DNA of 64,000 bases. Source: Macrolepiota albuminosa (lineage: Eukaryota > Basidiomycota > Agaricomycetes > Agaricales > Agaricaceae). Below the pieces are notes generated by a model. That model was not told the DNA's origin. It saw only the letters and a program-made list of their open reading frames with translations, and searched no databases. The stretch lies in assembly GCA_027475525.1 (NCBI GenBank), contig JAMWFC010000073.1, positions 521,791 through 585,790 of the forward strand. Reading direction: 5' to 3'. Each line of letters opens with the position of its first letter. The stretch's first letter is position 1. Below, one piece after another: positions 20,775-33,540 of the stretch. Position numbers and translations under genes: made by a program.

Positions 20775-21976
20775 GTAAGCTACCGCTTGGCAATGCTGTG
20801 CGTTTTTGACAATATGATCTAGTCTCTCCGCCTTCTAGGCGCATTCTTTTCGTTGCCCCTGTAGTAAGTTGTCTTCTTAATGATAAAGTCACATAAAATG
20901 ACACTTCTGACAGGTCATACTTTCCTTCTTACAAATTGGTCAGTAATTGTCTTCACGTATGGTTGTTGCGAAGTTAATTCAAGCTCTCAGGATTTGGGAT
21001 AAGTAAGTCTTGCGCGTGGTTGTACAATTTGTATCTGACTCCGTGTCCAGCTCAGACAATCCTGGTGTGAGTCGCTCAAAACAATTAATTATATGATTGT
21101 TCAGCAAATCGTTTGTAGTGTTTGTGTTGGCACATTTTCCCATCTAGAGTCAACCGTGGTAAACCAATATCGAGGTCCTTGCGTGTGAAGTTGATGACCT
21201 ACCAATTGCGCAGAGATATACTTCCACCCAGGCGGGATGTACTGCGGCTTGCGACGTAGTGATTACGGTTATGCTTTGTTGGCTACTCCACAATTCTAGG
21301 TCAGGCTTGAGAAAGTATGTCTTTCGTGCAGACACGTCACTCCGAGTCAATGCCTGTTGTTTAGGACAGATTCCATTGTGGACAAATTGATCTTGTATGC
21401 AATCAACCGTGGTGCAGCCACAAGGTACGCAGGATATCGTCGTTGTCGCCTATAGTATTTAATGCATTGGAGGAAGTCTTGCAGCATTTATGAATCTAAT
21501 CCTGGTGTGTCTTTTCTGACGGATGATTCTCCTGGTGACTAAACGACACTGAGAACCTCTCAGTTTGTCTCGGTTCCTAACACGTTTGTTTTGTGAGTGT
21601 CCTGCAAAATCACATGATGTTGTTGCTCATAGACCTGACCTCAGCATGATCTTTTTATTGCCAAGCTGCCAGTGTGCGTTTTATATCTGTACACTGTCAG
21701 GTTACTCAAGTGAAGTATAGTGTATGTTCTCTCTGTCGTCAGCATGTGAGCCTTGTATCTTTTATTCATCCCTCTGATTGACCCTACTTTACTTCAGGTT
21801 GACTTCTAGGGAGACCTTGCGGCAGCAGTTGTGGAAGGGGAACAACACTGATCATGCCAGCATTCCGATGGAGAATTTCTCGCCTATGGGGCCTACTGGT
21901 ATAAGGATTGTATGTCAACAGCTCCAGGAAGTTTAAGTGATTTTCGACTCTGACCTCTTTCCGACAGGATAAGTCT
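20775..21976 (+). pseudogene. 3' part of the DUF6534-type host gene
   Basis: The exon at about 21244-21314 encodes ACDVVITVMLCWLLHNSRSG. An intron of canonical form (21315-21364, GTATGT...TTAG) joins it in frame to KTDSIVDKLILYAINRGAAT (to about 21424). This pair is the signature of the last helices of DUF6534 proteins. The final exon starts after CAG at about 21799 with LTSRETLRQQLWKGNNTDHA, then MENFSPMGPTGIRI, which matches the usual cytoplasmic tail. It meets TAA at 21934, or TAA at about 21972 if one stop is discounted. Exons between 20780 and 21240 are not resolved. CpG content is normal, so the gene was probably under selection until recently. Confidence 0.7.
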
Positions 21977-22952
21977 GTTGTCAGTTGGCAAGATGGAGCT
22001 GGCGGAGGGCTGACCAAGTCTAATTTAACCTCATCAGTCTAACCAGACAAGGAACCACTCAACAGTGTTTATTTTTGACGGAAATAGTTCTACAATGGAA
22101 GGAAAATCAATTTCTGACTTGACAAAGCGTAATGAGCCAATTGCTCACCATTATCCCAACCACACCCTTACATAATTCAACATGGAACCATATGTATCAA
22201 GTTCATTCAAGGATGAAGGATATGCTGACTGACATGCCTGCCGTTCGAACCTAACCTTATCCAATTGTTGTTGTAGTTCCCTTTCGGGCTCTATTTCAAG
22301 CCCAGAGTACATGGGAGTGTATATCCCAACGGCCCTACAATATTACCAGGAGAGGCTACTTTTCAGTTGATGTCAGTTATGCCCCGTAGCCACTCTACTA
22401 CAGTTTGACTTTGTCGGAGTTCATACTATCTTCACCCCTAAGGGCCCCACATATCTGCTGCTGATATCCTTCTCATCGGTTTTACATTTATCACTGCGCT
22501 CTCCTTTACCTTTCCGTTGCTGGTATCCAGACCGGCTCTGCATAGAACCAGCTGGTACCCACACTCAGATCACCACCCCTTTGAGTTCTTAGCACATGGG
22601 CTGGTTCCTATTTATGTCTCCACACCTCAGCAGTATATCACTCTCAAGTTCTCTACCTTCAACAGACTTCTGCAAACTGTACTCATGCACACACTTCCAC
22701 TCACAACTCAACTTCAGCAGTTTGCATGCCACCATTTTAACATGACTCTGTTAGGCTTGTGCCTGCTCAACAGAAGTTTCTGTTGCCTTAGTTGATAGAA
22801 TCACTCCACCATACACAACCCTGACAGGGTTTTAAATTTGACACTTGAGTCAGATACATATATTTCATGGTCCTAACAACCTGCTGTAAGGAGCTGATAA
22901 TTGACTGATTTACTGGTGACATTGGTTTGATGTATTCCTCTCTGCAGGTAAG
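21977..22952. other. No supported gene
   Basis: Downstream of the DUF6534 gene the sequence changes to C/T-rich, CpG-poor text. Open stretches (for example 22517-22795) show no recognisable domain. Confidence 0.45.
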
Positions 22953-23255
22953 TGTCAGGGGACTTTCTTTCTGGTCTGGCACTCCTTTGGCACTTTCCAG
23001 CACTCCTAGAGGCTTCTAGAACTCCTCTGACTCATTTTGGAGTAAGTTTGAAGTACTGTCTAGTCATCTCCATGACATCACTACTGTGCTGATATGCTGC
23101 ACCATGGCAGAGGAATCATTAGACTTGTTCTCTTTGGATTTCCTTCTGCCAGGTGTTGGTTATTCTCCTCATTGTATGGTAGCCTCTCTACTAGACTTTG
23201 AATTTCTCTATGCCAGTTGTGTGATTAGCTGCAACCTTTGGAAGTTGCCCTTACA
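22953..23255 (+). mobile_element. Solo LTR, short member of the 'TGTCAGGGGACT' family
   Basis: 303 bp beginning TGTCAGGGGACTTTCTTTC and ending GAAGTTGCCCTTACA. It shares CTTGTTCTCTTTGGAT and the GCCCTTACA end with copies A-C. The 5-bp flanks (GTAAG and ATTGC) do not match, so it may be a recombined or partly deleted copy. Confidence 0.65.
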
Positions 23256-26200
23256 ATTGCCTGACTCCAAGGATTAAGGTGCCATACAACTCCCTGATGG
23301 CAATAATCAATCACCTAAGTAGCATGGTGCATTTCAAGATCTAGAATAGATTCACTAGGTGCAGGGAATGATCTTCTTTGACAAAACAATGTAAAAACAC
23401 AGTAAAAATAATCCAATTAATTTTAGAATTTTATTTTAATATTGTGCATTATAATTTCTAGTTCCTCAGTTGCCTTCTGTAAAGAGCAAGCCTAGATCAT
23501 GACAATTACTGAATTTGACAGTCTGCCTTATGACATGCTGTCATTACAACCAATGATTAATGTGCCATGACTTATCATGGAGCAACTACAGGCTATGCTT
23601 GAAGCCAAATAATTCTATTCAGACTCTTCTGACAGTGATTCAGATTCTCAGACTACTTCAGACTCTGACTCCAAATCAGATGCATCTTCTCATAATCATT
23701 ACTGCCACTATTTCTCTATCCCTTATTGATGTGTTTGCAACAAATCCAGGTCACCACCACCATGTCATTCATGTGGTAATTCCAAGTATCTCCTTGCCTA
23801 AGCAGAGGCATTTATAAGTTTTGTTCTTCCAAACCAAGATACATACTATATGATTTGATGTCTCCTCTACTCCAAGATTCTCAGTGGCATTCCTCTATTT
23901 TGTCCTTTATGTCCTTCTCCACTCTCTCATGTGCCCCATTGTGGTGCTCCTCTCTCTAAGTATGATGGCAGAGACATCTTGTCATGCTATGCCACTTCTC
24001 AACAAGACATCTGTTAAAGAGCTGCTATGTGTCAATGAGCCATCATCTAGAGTGCTTCCAGGATGATATATCCTCTGGACACAGGATACATAGTGATGCA
24101 TTAGCAAGTAATGATGTGTGCAAAGTAGGCAATGGCACTGCAGGAGGTGTGGAGGCAGGACAAGACTTGATTGATAATGTTTTCAAATATTGATGTTACA
24201 GACTTCAATGTTTTCAAATGCCATTACAGACTGAGGTTTTGTCGTTTGCACCAGCACTAGCAAGACATATGTTCAAAAAAACACAACATGTCCTTTCATT
24301 CTCAATTTATACTACCATAAGATCCTATTGTGGCACCCTCACACATCTTCTCACTATCTCTCCAGGATCAAGATGTATGCCATGACTCATTAGGGGATTC
24401 ACCAGGTGATGGAGAGGTACTCAGATGTGCTGTATCATATCAGACCCACCCATCTTGTTTTTTTGTCTGTTTTGACCTCTTGTTTTGCTTGTTCCTTGAC
24501 CTTGAGTCAGGAGCTATATGCATTGTGGCAACCAGTGATAGGACTCTACACAGGCAAGGCACATCAACGGCAGGCTCAGTATCAGCTCTGGACACCTTGC
24601 CATGCTTGTTCCAAACTTGGTGCACACAATTTATTCATTTTAGGCCATTTCCAATGGCCATGCATGGCAACCAATATACCCAATCAGCAATAGCACTGAT
24701 GGCAGCCAGAATGACAAGTAACAGCTGGCATCATGTTGTCGGCAAGCATTGACAGATGGCATCACTCAGGAAGCACATGGTACCACTAGCTAGCAGCAGT
24801 GCTTACAAGTTAGAATGATGGCATTTTCCTGTGATTGACACCTTGGCATTTCACCTTGGTGCCTGGCACTGCTTAGCACCTTCTCTTTACTTGGACAGAC
24901 AGTATTCTTATTAACTTCTCAATATTTAGTTTAATACACGGTGACTACTTACATTCTTTCCAGTTCACTGCTTCTTGGCGATGCTTAGCTGCTTAGCAAT
25001 GATGAACTCATTTTACTATAAATATCTACTGTTGTCACTAGTTAGAACAGAACAGAGTACCCCAGTTTACACCCCTTAGTTCACCTCACAGTTCAGATTT
25101 CTTTTGAGCTGACTAAGTTCATAGTCATCAATTGTCTGAACACTCTTAGCCTGCTTGCTGCAGTGACAAAACCTATGTGCCTTGCACATGTGGCAAACAT
25201 CATGCAGCTTAGTTGTTGCTAAGCCTCTAGTTTCCTTGCCACATCCTCTGCTGCACTTACTTGTATTTACCTCCCCTTATCTCTTTAGGTGCACTTTGCA
25301 GTTAGCACACCTACCTTACCGCACATCCTTGCTGACTCTTGTTACTGACCTTTACCAAATCTTGCCGTCCAACTCATTTTCTGACTTGTTTTCTGGGAAC
25401 TGCCCAGGACTCCCTCAACCCTTAGCATGCACAATGCATTTTGTACAATATCTGCTATTGATCTACTTTTGGGCATCATCACCAGAACCATCTCACAATG
25501 AAAGCTTTTGATGGATAAGAAATTCTTATTGATGTGTTCCATACTCATGTAATCAATGGCTTGACAAAGTTTGAACTTACTCAAACACTTTGAAAGAGGT
25601 TGAGTGGAATACAAAGCTCATTGTTGTCTAACATATAGTACACTGCAAGCCTAACAAGCCTGGTTTTACTTCATGTGGAAAGGATTGTGTATGTGAAGAG
25701 TTTTTGACCTTCAAACTTGCTCAATCTTCTGTGCAGTGCAGCAATGTAACAATACCTCATCAAGTAGATCTGAGCATAGTCAAGGCCAATACTTTCATGC
25801 TTGACTAGAGGTATGTTCACTTGCTACCTGTCAAAAACCTCTTACTAAACATTCTATTTCTAGTTCTTTCTATTGTAGTTAGTAGAATAGCTATCTATCT
25901 ATTCTATACCCGTCAAGACTAAACACACACTGCTGGCCTTATGTGTTTTTTTTGCATATGACTGTAGCTTGGCATCCTCTGTCATTGGAGCCTTAGGTGC
26001 AATTCTCATAAGAAACATTGAATGGTATGTTGTCTTTGCTCTATTGTTAGTAAAGCTCTTATTGAATAGACATCTTTAGTGGAACAGTTTCATAATATTA
26101 GTAGACCTCTTATTAATGATTGGTATTGGTGCAGCTAATAATTACATTAATACTTACTACTAGTCAACCATTCGGATTTTTGTATACAATGTCTTTATAC

Positions 26201-26548
26201 CAACTTGAATTGTCAATGTCAGCATTCAGCTAGCTGAGCTTTATTGCTAATAGATAAAAGGAGTACTAAAATGCCTTAATCAGTAGCATATTATTACAAT
26301 TTATTATTCTCCCACACTGTTTAATACTTCAATTTCTGCTTGTAATAATATAGACTTATATAACAGCCATTAAATACAATTGATTATCAGCATGTCTAAG
26401 TCATCCAATTACTTATAACCTCTGCAATGAAAAATTAATGTCCTGATGTATAGTCCATTAGTCTATCTATAGTACACTATCTACAAAGTTTGATCACATA
26501 TAGTACAATATATACAATGTTCAAATATTTAGGTTTGTGAGCAAGAAA
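23256..26548. other. CpG-depleted ancient repeat sequence, no confident gene
   Basis: Almost no CpG. Coding traces on the plus strand include an Asp/Ser run (SSDSDSDSQTTSDSDS, about 23620-23675) and a 56-residue Cys-rich open stretch at about 25630-25800 (CKPNKPGFTSCGKDCVCEEF). Text rich in TTGGCA/TGCCAA (24700-25000) recurs in inverted sense at about 38000-38700. None of these can be assigned to a family. Confidence 0.4.
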
Positions 26549-28440
26549 TTATGATATGGGCCTTCTCCCAATCTCAGGTCCATCATCTGTCTCTTCTATG
26601 GTTGTTGTTGCTGCTGCTGCTGCTGTTGCCACTGCCACTTTGCCTATTATTGCTGCCACCATTGCTAATTCACCTGCCTCTGCTGTTGCCATTGCTTCTT
26701 CCAAGAATGATACTACCATTGCAATTACTTCATCCCATGTTGGCATTGGCTGGCCAGCATCTACCACTACTTCTATCCAAGTTCCCAGTATCACCATGTT
26801 CCTGTGTCAGTACACCACCAACAGATCTTCCAACTGATCAATTCCCTGCATAAGCTCTAACAGGATATGCTGGGGCAGCCCTTGCTGGATGAGGGTGAGC
26901 ACCAAGGAGCCCCTGTCCAACAACAGTTGGTACTTGTGCACTCTTCCTGTACATGATGATCTATCAGGAATATAGTATAGGACATAGGGCCACTTGCACA
27001 TAACATCTTCCTGTGCCAATATCAACATGTTCAACAGCCAGTTCCTCCTCTGTAAAATCTGTAGCTGTGCAGTCTCCACTTCCTGTATTGCCTGCCATAT
27101 CTCCTCTATCTCCAATGCCCCAGGTGCTGCACTGTCCAACCCTTGATCCTCAATATGCTCCACTCATGTCTGCAAACCAGCCAATTTGTCTTCAATAGCC
27201 ATGTGTGCTACTAAAGTGGTGTCTCTGTCTCCAAATGCTCTGTCCCTATTGTAAATTGCCATGTTCTGCTCTTCCTGCATGGCCTCCTGAGCATGCAATT
27301 CCTGCAAAATATTTTCTTGCATGGACTGGATGGTTGGGCAGGTATTGTGGAGAGTGTATAGATATTTGATGTGTCTAAGCTTGGAGACCTCCATGCATGC
27401 TTGTACCCTACAATCTCCACTGACTTGGTCAATGTCAGGGGACTCCTCATTTCTTCCTTCTTTCACTCCCTATTCCTTCACTCTCCTTTCATTCATTTCC
27501 TTACTTCTTCTATCATTCTCTTATTTTGCTGTTTCTATTCTCTCAACACTATCTGTTAATACTATTCTCAGCCTTTGAGATGCTCTGGTTCTTTAGCTAT
27601 CATTCAGACAAGTGTGAGCCCTTCAGCACTGCTTTCAGACCACTTATATAAGCCAGAGTTTGCCTTTCTGACTTCCAAAGTCCAGAGTTTTCCTGCCTTG
27701 TTGCACAGTTGTTTCCCATGCTTAAGAAGCCCCAGAAGTGTCCAACCTGGCATAGGGAATCCCTAGACTTGTTCTCTTTGGATCTCCCTCTGCCAGGTGA
27801 GTAGTTATGATGATATTGTTAGTATATACTCTAATACACCTTGGATCTCCCTCTGCCAGCTGTGTGACTGAGCCACAGCCTCCAGAGGTTGCCCTTATAG
27901 TCAAAGCTCAATGCTTTCCTTTGTACTGCTGTGAAGATAATGTGTCCACCCTTACTTCTTGCAACAAACCCTCAGCCTGCACCCCAACCAACTCCACAGC
28001 CTTCAATGACCTTTCAGACTGCTCTACAATTGACTTTGTGCCCTTTGACCTGAACACACTGCCTATGCTCAAGGGCTTCACATTTGCATATCCATGCATG
28101 CTATTGAATAATATTGAATCCAAATTAATTGCCTCTTCTCAAAGTATGGCTTTAAGGATGCTCAACACTTTTCCTCATCATGACAAGGCATTGGTGTTTC
28201 CTCCATTGACATAGGAAAAGCCCTGCACTTCTCCTTATCCTGCTGTGTAGTTGATGCCTTTGCCTTCCTTCCTCTCAATGAACTTCTAGCCAGTGCCCCA
28301 CCTAACTCCTCAGCCCTTGATCTGGACACACTAGCCAACTGGCACAGCACCCAGGTCATATCCCACCCCTGCTCTTTGCTCATGCAAGATGCTCTCCATG
28401 CCTGAGCCATAGAGCACTGCTTGTACTGGGCTCAACAAGA
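26549..28440 (-). pseudogene. Repeated minus-strand gene family, copy 1, split by a solo LTR
   Basis: Minus-strand coding traces in order: QCSMAQAWRASCMSKEQGWD and following (28440-28170), then a solo LTR (27433-27899), then a helical Gln/Glu-rich region (27432-27164; LHAQEAMQEEQ) and further open segments to 26549 (ILGTWIEVVVDAGQPMPTWDE, then an Ala/Thr run). The same two landmarks occur in the same order at 54300-55740 (LAWQARCMAQEQGWDEEW and ILETWVELAVDTGEPLPSY), and the first also at about 46859-46935. Frames are broken by stops. The family is not one I recognise. It could be a dispersed host gene or part of a larger transposon. Confidence 0.55.
27433..27899 (+). mobile_element. Solo LTR, 'TGTCAGGGGACT' family, copy B
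   Basis: 467 bp, TGTCAGGGGACTCCTC to GTTGCCCTTATA, flanked by perfect GTCAA duplications (27428-27432 and 27900-27904). Compared with copies A and C it lacks the ~50-bp segment containing TTGGTTAGTCAATTTT. Essentially free of CpG, so it is older than copy C. Confidence 0.88.
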
Positions 28441-31289
28441 CATGCAAACTGAGTAATCTCTGCAAGACTTCACCACTAGTGCTTCAAACTCACACAGCTC
28501 ACCTTGACACAAGCATAATGAGCACTGGTGATGGTTAGGATGTGCAATTGGACCAGAAGAATACTCACAGACCCTTGGTCTGATACTACTTGAATATGGG
28601 AGGGCCATGGTCTGCTATTTGCTGCTCATCCAGACAGCACTCCTCATAGCATAGCCATGAGGCAGTAGAGTTATCACCAGGTATTTTTCTTATCTACTCT
28701 CTTGTTATGATAGCATCAAGCTTCTACTTCTATTCCTGCTATGAATCATAGCCACTGTCACATCATTTAGATTAGAAAATAAAAATAAATCCCAATTCTT
28801 GTACATAAGTAAAGATAATAGCAATATGTCTAGACAAATAGTTTTGAATCCTCTACAAAGTCGAGGTATTTTTAGCTAATATTTTCTGGTGCATATTCAT
28901 TCTTTGTATGTCAAATAAGAGAAAAATTAAAATCTGAATACAAAGCTCAAAAGCAACATTATATTATTTATCATTTCATGATACAGAAATGGCACATGTG
29001 CCACTGCTATAAAATAAAAATTATAAAAATAACATAAAGGATGGAGGATGATGTCATGACCCCCCTTCAACTCCTTGCCAGCTGCATAATACCTATCCAG
29101 TATGTCATTCCAAAGTCCATCCCTCAAATAGTACAATATATCACTGATCCCATCAAGGGTTGACTATGCCACTCTATAAAGCTCAGCATTCAGCAGATCT
29201 GCATAGAATGACATAGCCAAATGGACCCACTGCTTGGCATGCATCTAAACACTAACATCACTATGCCCCTCTCAGATGTTTGGACCTCTCAGTTGGATGT
29301 AACAGATTGTCACTCATTAGTAAGGTGCTACATCACCCTCTATTTGGACAAGAAATAATTGAGTCAAACAAGGTAAAAATAATGATATTTGCTGTATATT
29401 ACATATGTAGCAATGAGGTAATATTTTAAAGTGCTATTCATATTTAAAATAGCACTGCAGACAGTGATGACTCATAGGAATGATAGTTTGATATCTGAGA
29501 ATTGACAGAATATACTACTCTGATATATCAACAAGAATTTCATACTCTCCTCTGCCACTTATTGGTGAGCATGGCATTTGCTTTCACTATTCTCAATGAC
29601 AGAACACAACTTTTAACTATATTTTGGATACGGGTACCCTGGAGTCGATGCAGATAATATATAATACCTTTAATGTCAAGTTTATAATGCTAATTATGAT
29701 TGATTGTGGGGCAGAAATTACTTTTGTCCAACTGAGGAGGTAATCTGAACATCAGAGAAGTCATAGTATTGGATCAGAATATGACAATTCCTTTACTGAT
29801 ACATTTTATGTCGGTGTTGTGGCTTGCTGGTAATATAAAATCAAAAAGACACCTCCCTACACATATGCATAATGGCATTTTCTCATGGGTATTTTATTGC
29901 TGCCCAAACTCAGGTTTTGATCCTAAATATGCAGCCATATGGGTGAAGAAGTGCTCAGGGCATTGGCCTCCTCACAAGTATTCACTCCTCCAGAAACAAA
30001 TAAATAAATAAAGAGACAATATATTAGTTATCTAATCCTGTTATTGTGGCTGTGTATTATTTGAATATATGATAGTTGCATAGCCACTAGAAGCATGAAA
30101 CTATATGTATTGGTTGAATTCTATATTACTATATTATAATTAACTAAATAGATAATATATTAGCCATCTGTCTAATCCTGTTATGGTGGCTGTATATCAT
30201 TTGAATATATAATCAGTGCACAGCCACTAAATACATGTAGTTGCTTACTACATGTATAAGCTGAATTTCATATTATTATATTTTTTGAGGTGCAAAAGTA
30301 TATACTATATAATTGGAACACAAATTATCATTCTGCCAAATTTAGAATTTGCTATTCTGACATTCATATAAAAAAAGATGCAGTTAAATCATTATGATTT
30401 TGACCTTCAATTCTTTGATATTGTTTTTATCTTCACATATCTTTTGAGGTAATATAATAATTCATTTATCAAAGTTGAGTTCAATCTTTCTTGGTCTACA
30501 ATCTATAAAAGTATTGTATTTGAATAATATATCTGTCAGGTTTCTCTATTATCTTCATATGTTTGGAGCTTCCTTTTCACTAGCTTGTAGTATTTGTCTT
30601 TGAGTTGTTGCTCCTTTCTCTTCTTGGTAACTTGTTAGTATGATCAATAATACCTTTATTGTTTATCTGACCACTTACTAGTGCAAATGTTTTTTTTAGC
30701 AGTGTTATCAATCTCAAAACCATTAGCATCTTGTACTTCCCTCTTTTTAATGGAATGACTGGAAAGGAAATTTGGGCCACAACTATATCACTAAGTTAGA
30801 TCCTCTTGAACCTTTGATTTGTATGAGGATTTATGTTTTCTGTTTATTGTCCATATATTTTTACATATTCCAACACATTTCACAGTATTTGCATATTGAT
30901 CTAGGCATTGTGTCAATTAAAGTTACAGTCTGAACTAGATAAACAAACCAAAGATGCAGCACAGTAGGCAATTGCCTGTTGCACACATAAATAGAGATGA
31001 TTATCATATTCTTGTCATTATAGTACCCATAGACATACCTGTAAATCTACATGTATTGAACAAAATGTTGCCATTCCTCTTGAATAAGAATATCTGGATC
31101 CAGATGAAAGTGTGATATGTGGTCTTCTATATCCTGTAGCCAATATGAATACTCTCAAGAGTGTGAAAGGTTATCTAGATGTACTCTGCATTCTAGGAGT
31201 TACCAAAATAAAACAATTATCCAATACAGATCATGTCAGGAAGCTGAGAGGACTGGTAATTGATCACTCATGTAAACATGTTTGTTGAC
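28441..31289. other. AT-rich ancient sequence, no confident gene
   Basis: Very AT-rich with almost no CpG. One possible LTR edge lies at 29052 (purine-rich GGATGGAGGATGA followed by TGTCATGACCCCCC), resembling the edge at 55770, but its other end was not found. No ORF here shows a recognisable domain. Confidence 0.45.
30018..30290. repeat. Two tandem ~140-bp AT-rich units
   Basis: Two adjacent diverged copies (about 30018-30150 and 30151-30290). They share AATATATTAG, TCTAATCCTGTTAT, TGGCTGT, ATTTGAATATAT, CAGCCACTA / TAGCCACTA and a closing TTCTATATTA / TTCATATTAT block. Confidence 0.7.
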
Positions 31290-31565
31290 TATGCAGACAG
31301 CAATTGTTCAATGAGCTGGTTCCAAAAAACATGCTAGCCAATGGCTTTTGAATTGGCCCTATATCTGACATGATAAAACATCTTAATTGGATCAAACAGA
31401 TATTAGTTGCTAGGGTAAAAAAGTCCTTCTGTTATGCTCATGTTTCAGCCCCTGGTCTGAGCAAAATGAAGGTGCATTTTATTGCTCTCAAATCACCTGT
31501 TCAGAAGGTATATCAAGTACTTCCTCCTGTAATCAATTTCAATGACATGATTGCAATTTTATTTT
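31290..31565 (+). pseudogene. Helitron-type DUF6570 fragment
   Basis: Plus-strand translation gives ELVPKNMLANGF (the C..L...IPK.ALANGLWIG region), IKHLNWIKQILVARVKKSFC (the ...L...E..LIARVR motif) and SPVQKVYQVLPPVINFNDMI followed by AILFSG. This succession is the DUF6570 domain that precedes the Rep/helicase parts of Agaricomycete Helitron proteins. Stops interrupt it, no Rep HUH motif or helicase is seen, and it ends abruptly where KDZ text begins. Confidence 0.6.
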
Positions 31566-32060
31566 CTGGTCTTTGCAAAGTATGTCAAAGGACTGGGCCT
31601 CAAGGATTTGGAGGGATTCAAGCCATTCTTCTTCAAATTCAATGTGTTGAAGCATATGGATAAAGAAGAGACTTATCAAGGTCTCAGTAAGTACATTTGC
31701 TTCCTCATGACTCTGAGGTGACAGATTTTTCCAGGTGACTTCCTTGTCAATAACTACAAGCAAGCATTAAAGCTCATCAATGGCTTACCCACACTAGAGA
31801 AACAGATGAAGGACCAAAATGTTGCCAATTTTGAAACATTTAATAAGTAGCTGACTGAAGAGAAGAAATATGTGGAGGGACTGTTGAGAGAACATCTGCA
31901 AGAGGTGCTACAGATGGAGTATTACAGTAAGTTGGTAAATCTTGCTGAAAGCCAATGAGTACAATTCACACCTACTTGGATGCCATATTGAATTTTATTG
32001 CACCTTCAAAGAAGAAGCTGAATAAAGCGCTGGCAGCATGGCTTTGTTATCACCTCCCAA
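31566..32060 (+). pseudogene. KDZ (Kyakuja-Dileera-Zisupton) transposase fragment
   Basis: Plus strand, a frame different from the preceding Helitron piece. Segments FAKYVKGLGLKDLEGF, HMDKEETYQGLSKYI, NNYKQALKLINGLPTLEKQM, TEEKKYVEGLLREH and LQMEYYSKLVNL follow the order of the middle of KDZ transposases, cut-and-paste enzymes common in mushrooms. Interrupted by TGA and TAG codons, with no ends visible. The junction with the DUF6570 piece near 31566 is within a few bases. Confidence 0.65.
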
Positions 32061-32201
32061 ACACATGGTGTGTTAGAAGCCCAGCTATATTCTCACTGAT
32101 GTCATGGTAAGTAAACCTCAGTTCAATCATATAGTTGACTGAGGGTAATATACGAGGTGTGTCTGTATATAAGTGGAAGTGTCAATGGTTCAGAGACAAT
32201 A

Positions 32202-32413
32202 CAGTGGCTCAAAAAACTGTCCCAATGTTTTATACTTTTTAAAAGATGACATTGGCATGAAGGATGGGAAGTACATAAAATCCTGATTAAATCATGTAAA
32301 ATACGATGGCATTGTAGCTACAGAGTTTATGTAATTAAGATCAAAACTGATGGAGCAATAGCCATTTTAAAATATTCACTCATTGGGACAGTTTTTTGAG
32401 CATCTCTAATTTT
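32202..32413 (+). repeat. Left terminal inverted repeat of the mariner element
   Basis: Begins CAGTGGCTCAAAAAACTGTC and ends GAGCATCTCTAATTTT. The inner 26 bp are an inverted copy of the outer 26 bp. Confidence 0.92.
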
Positions 32414-32419
32414 AGTATC

Positions 32420-33433
32420 TAGTACTTTGTATGTCTCCATTTGCCTTGATAACTGCTTGAATCCTTCTAGGCATGCTTTCTATTAGTCTTTGGCATACCT
32501 CTGGTGGTATTTCATCCCACTCCTTTGCAACCCTCTCCCATAATTCATGCACACCATAAGGAGGTGTTTCATACTGCCTAAGTTGCTCTTTGAGGTACTC
32601 CCAGAGATGTTCAATAGGGTTGAGATCAGGGGATTGGGCTGGCCACCAAAGGACATTAAAGTTGTAGCCCTCTTGGAGTTGTGTTTGGAGTCATTGTCCT
32701 GTTGAAAGTAGTGGGCACCCTCCTCCATCTCCAACTTCTCAAAGTTCTCCTTTGCTCCATCATCTAAAATTTCACAGTACTGCTCTGCATTCATGATTCC
32801 CACCACCTCTACAAGCTTTTCTACCCCATTCCAACTCATACAGCCCCATACCATGAGATTATTTCCTCCTCCATGCTTCACAGTAGGTGTAGTTGTTCAG
32901 TCTGAAATGTCTTCTCCTTGTAGCTTCCACACATACTGCTTCCCATCTGACCCAATCCTGTTAATCCTTGTCTCATCTGTTCACAACATCCTTTTCCAGT
33001 CCTCTATAGTCCAGTTCTGATGCTTCTGAGCCCATTTAAGCTGTAGTTGTCAATATTTAGCTTTAAGCATAGGAACTTTTCTCTTGGTAGCAGACCAATA
33101 CCCCTCCTCCTTCAACACATTCCAGACAGTCTTGGAAATGATGTTGTTGATAAAATTAGTGGCCTGGACAGCTGTATCAAGTCTCCCAGTTGAGATTTGT
33201 CGAACAATAGCCTGTTTATCACATGGAGTAAGCTTAGCAGGACAGCCTCCAGGATGGTTTTCCTTGTCCATCTCCAACTCTCTACCAATCCTCCCAGTAG
33301 TAGACTTCCCTAGACCAGTTTGAGCCCCAATCTGACCAGAGAATACCCTTGAGCAAGAAAAGAAGCAACAGTAGAGTGTTGTGCAGAAGGAATAGGTTTC
33401 ATGATAGTGGTTGAAGGTCAAGATGTGGTTCAA
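32420..33433 (-). pseudogene. Tc1/mariner DDE transposase, inactivated
   Basis: Read from about 33433 down. The N-terminal DNA-binding (HTH) part shows GKSTTGRIGRELEMDKENHP, GGCPAKLTPCDKQAI and VWNVLKEEGYWS. The catalytic part shows TDETRINRIGSDGKQYVWK (first Asp), KHGGGNNLMVWGCMSWNGV, FQQDNDSKHNSK (second Asp) and, after a frameshift near 32690, a SPDLNPIEHLW region with the third acidic residue. Premature TGA codons occur at Arg-like positions (before QLQLKWA and in SD-TTTP) and at a Trp-like position (before TDET). The transposase cannot be made in one piece. Confidence 0.85.
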
Positions 33434-33540
33434 CCAGCTTGAAATACTCCCAAATATATCTAAACATGGTCACATTACTTTGTTTATATTCCCACATGCA
33501 ACTTACTCTTTATTTCTGAGTAAAATAGGGATAAACCTGA

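Noticed and set aside
23086..23277. Small ORF 23086-23277 and the similar ORF at 9765-9983
   Set aside because: Both are readings of the same LTR family on opposite strands, so their similarity reflects the LTR and not a protein.
26551..26853. Leu-rich plus-strand ORF at 26551-26853 as a membrane protein
   Set aside because: It is the complement of an Ala/Thr/Glu-coding CTG/CAG-rich run of the minus-strand gene family. The hydrophobicity is a by-product of the repeat.
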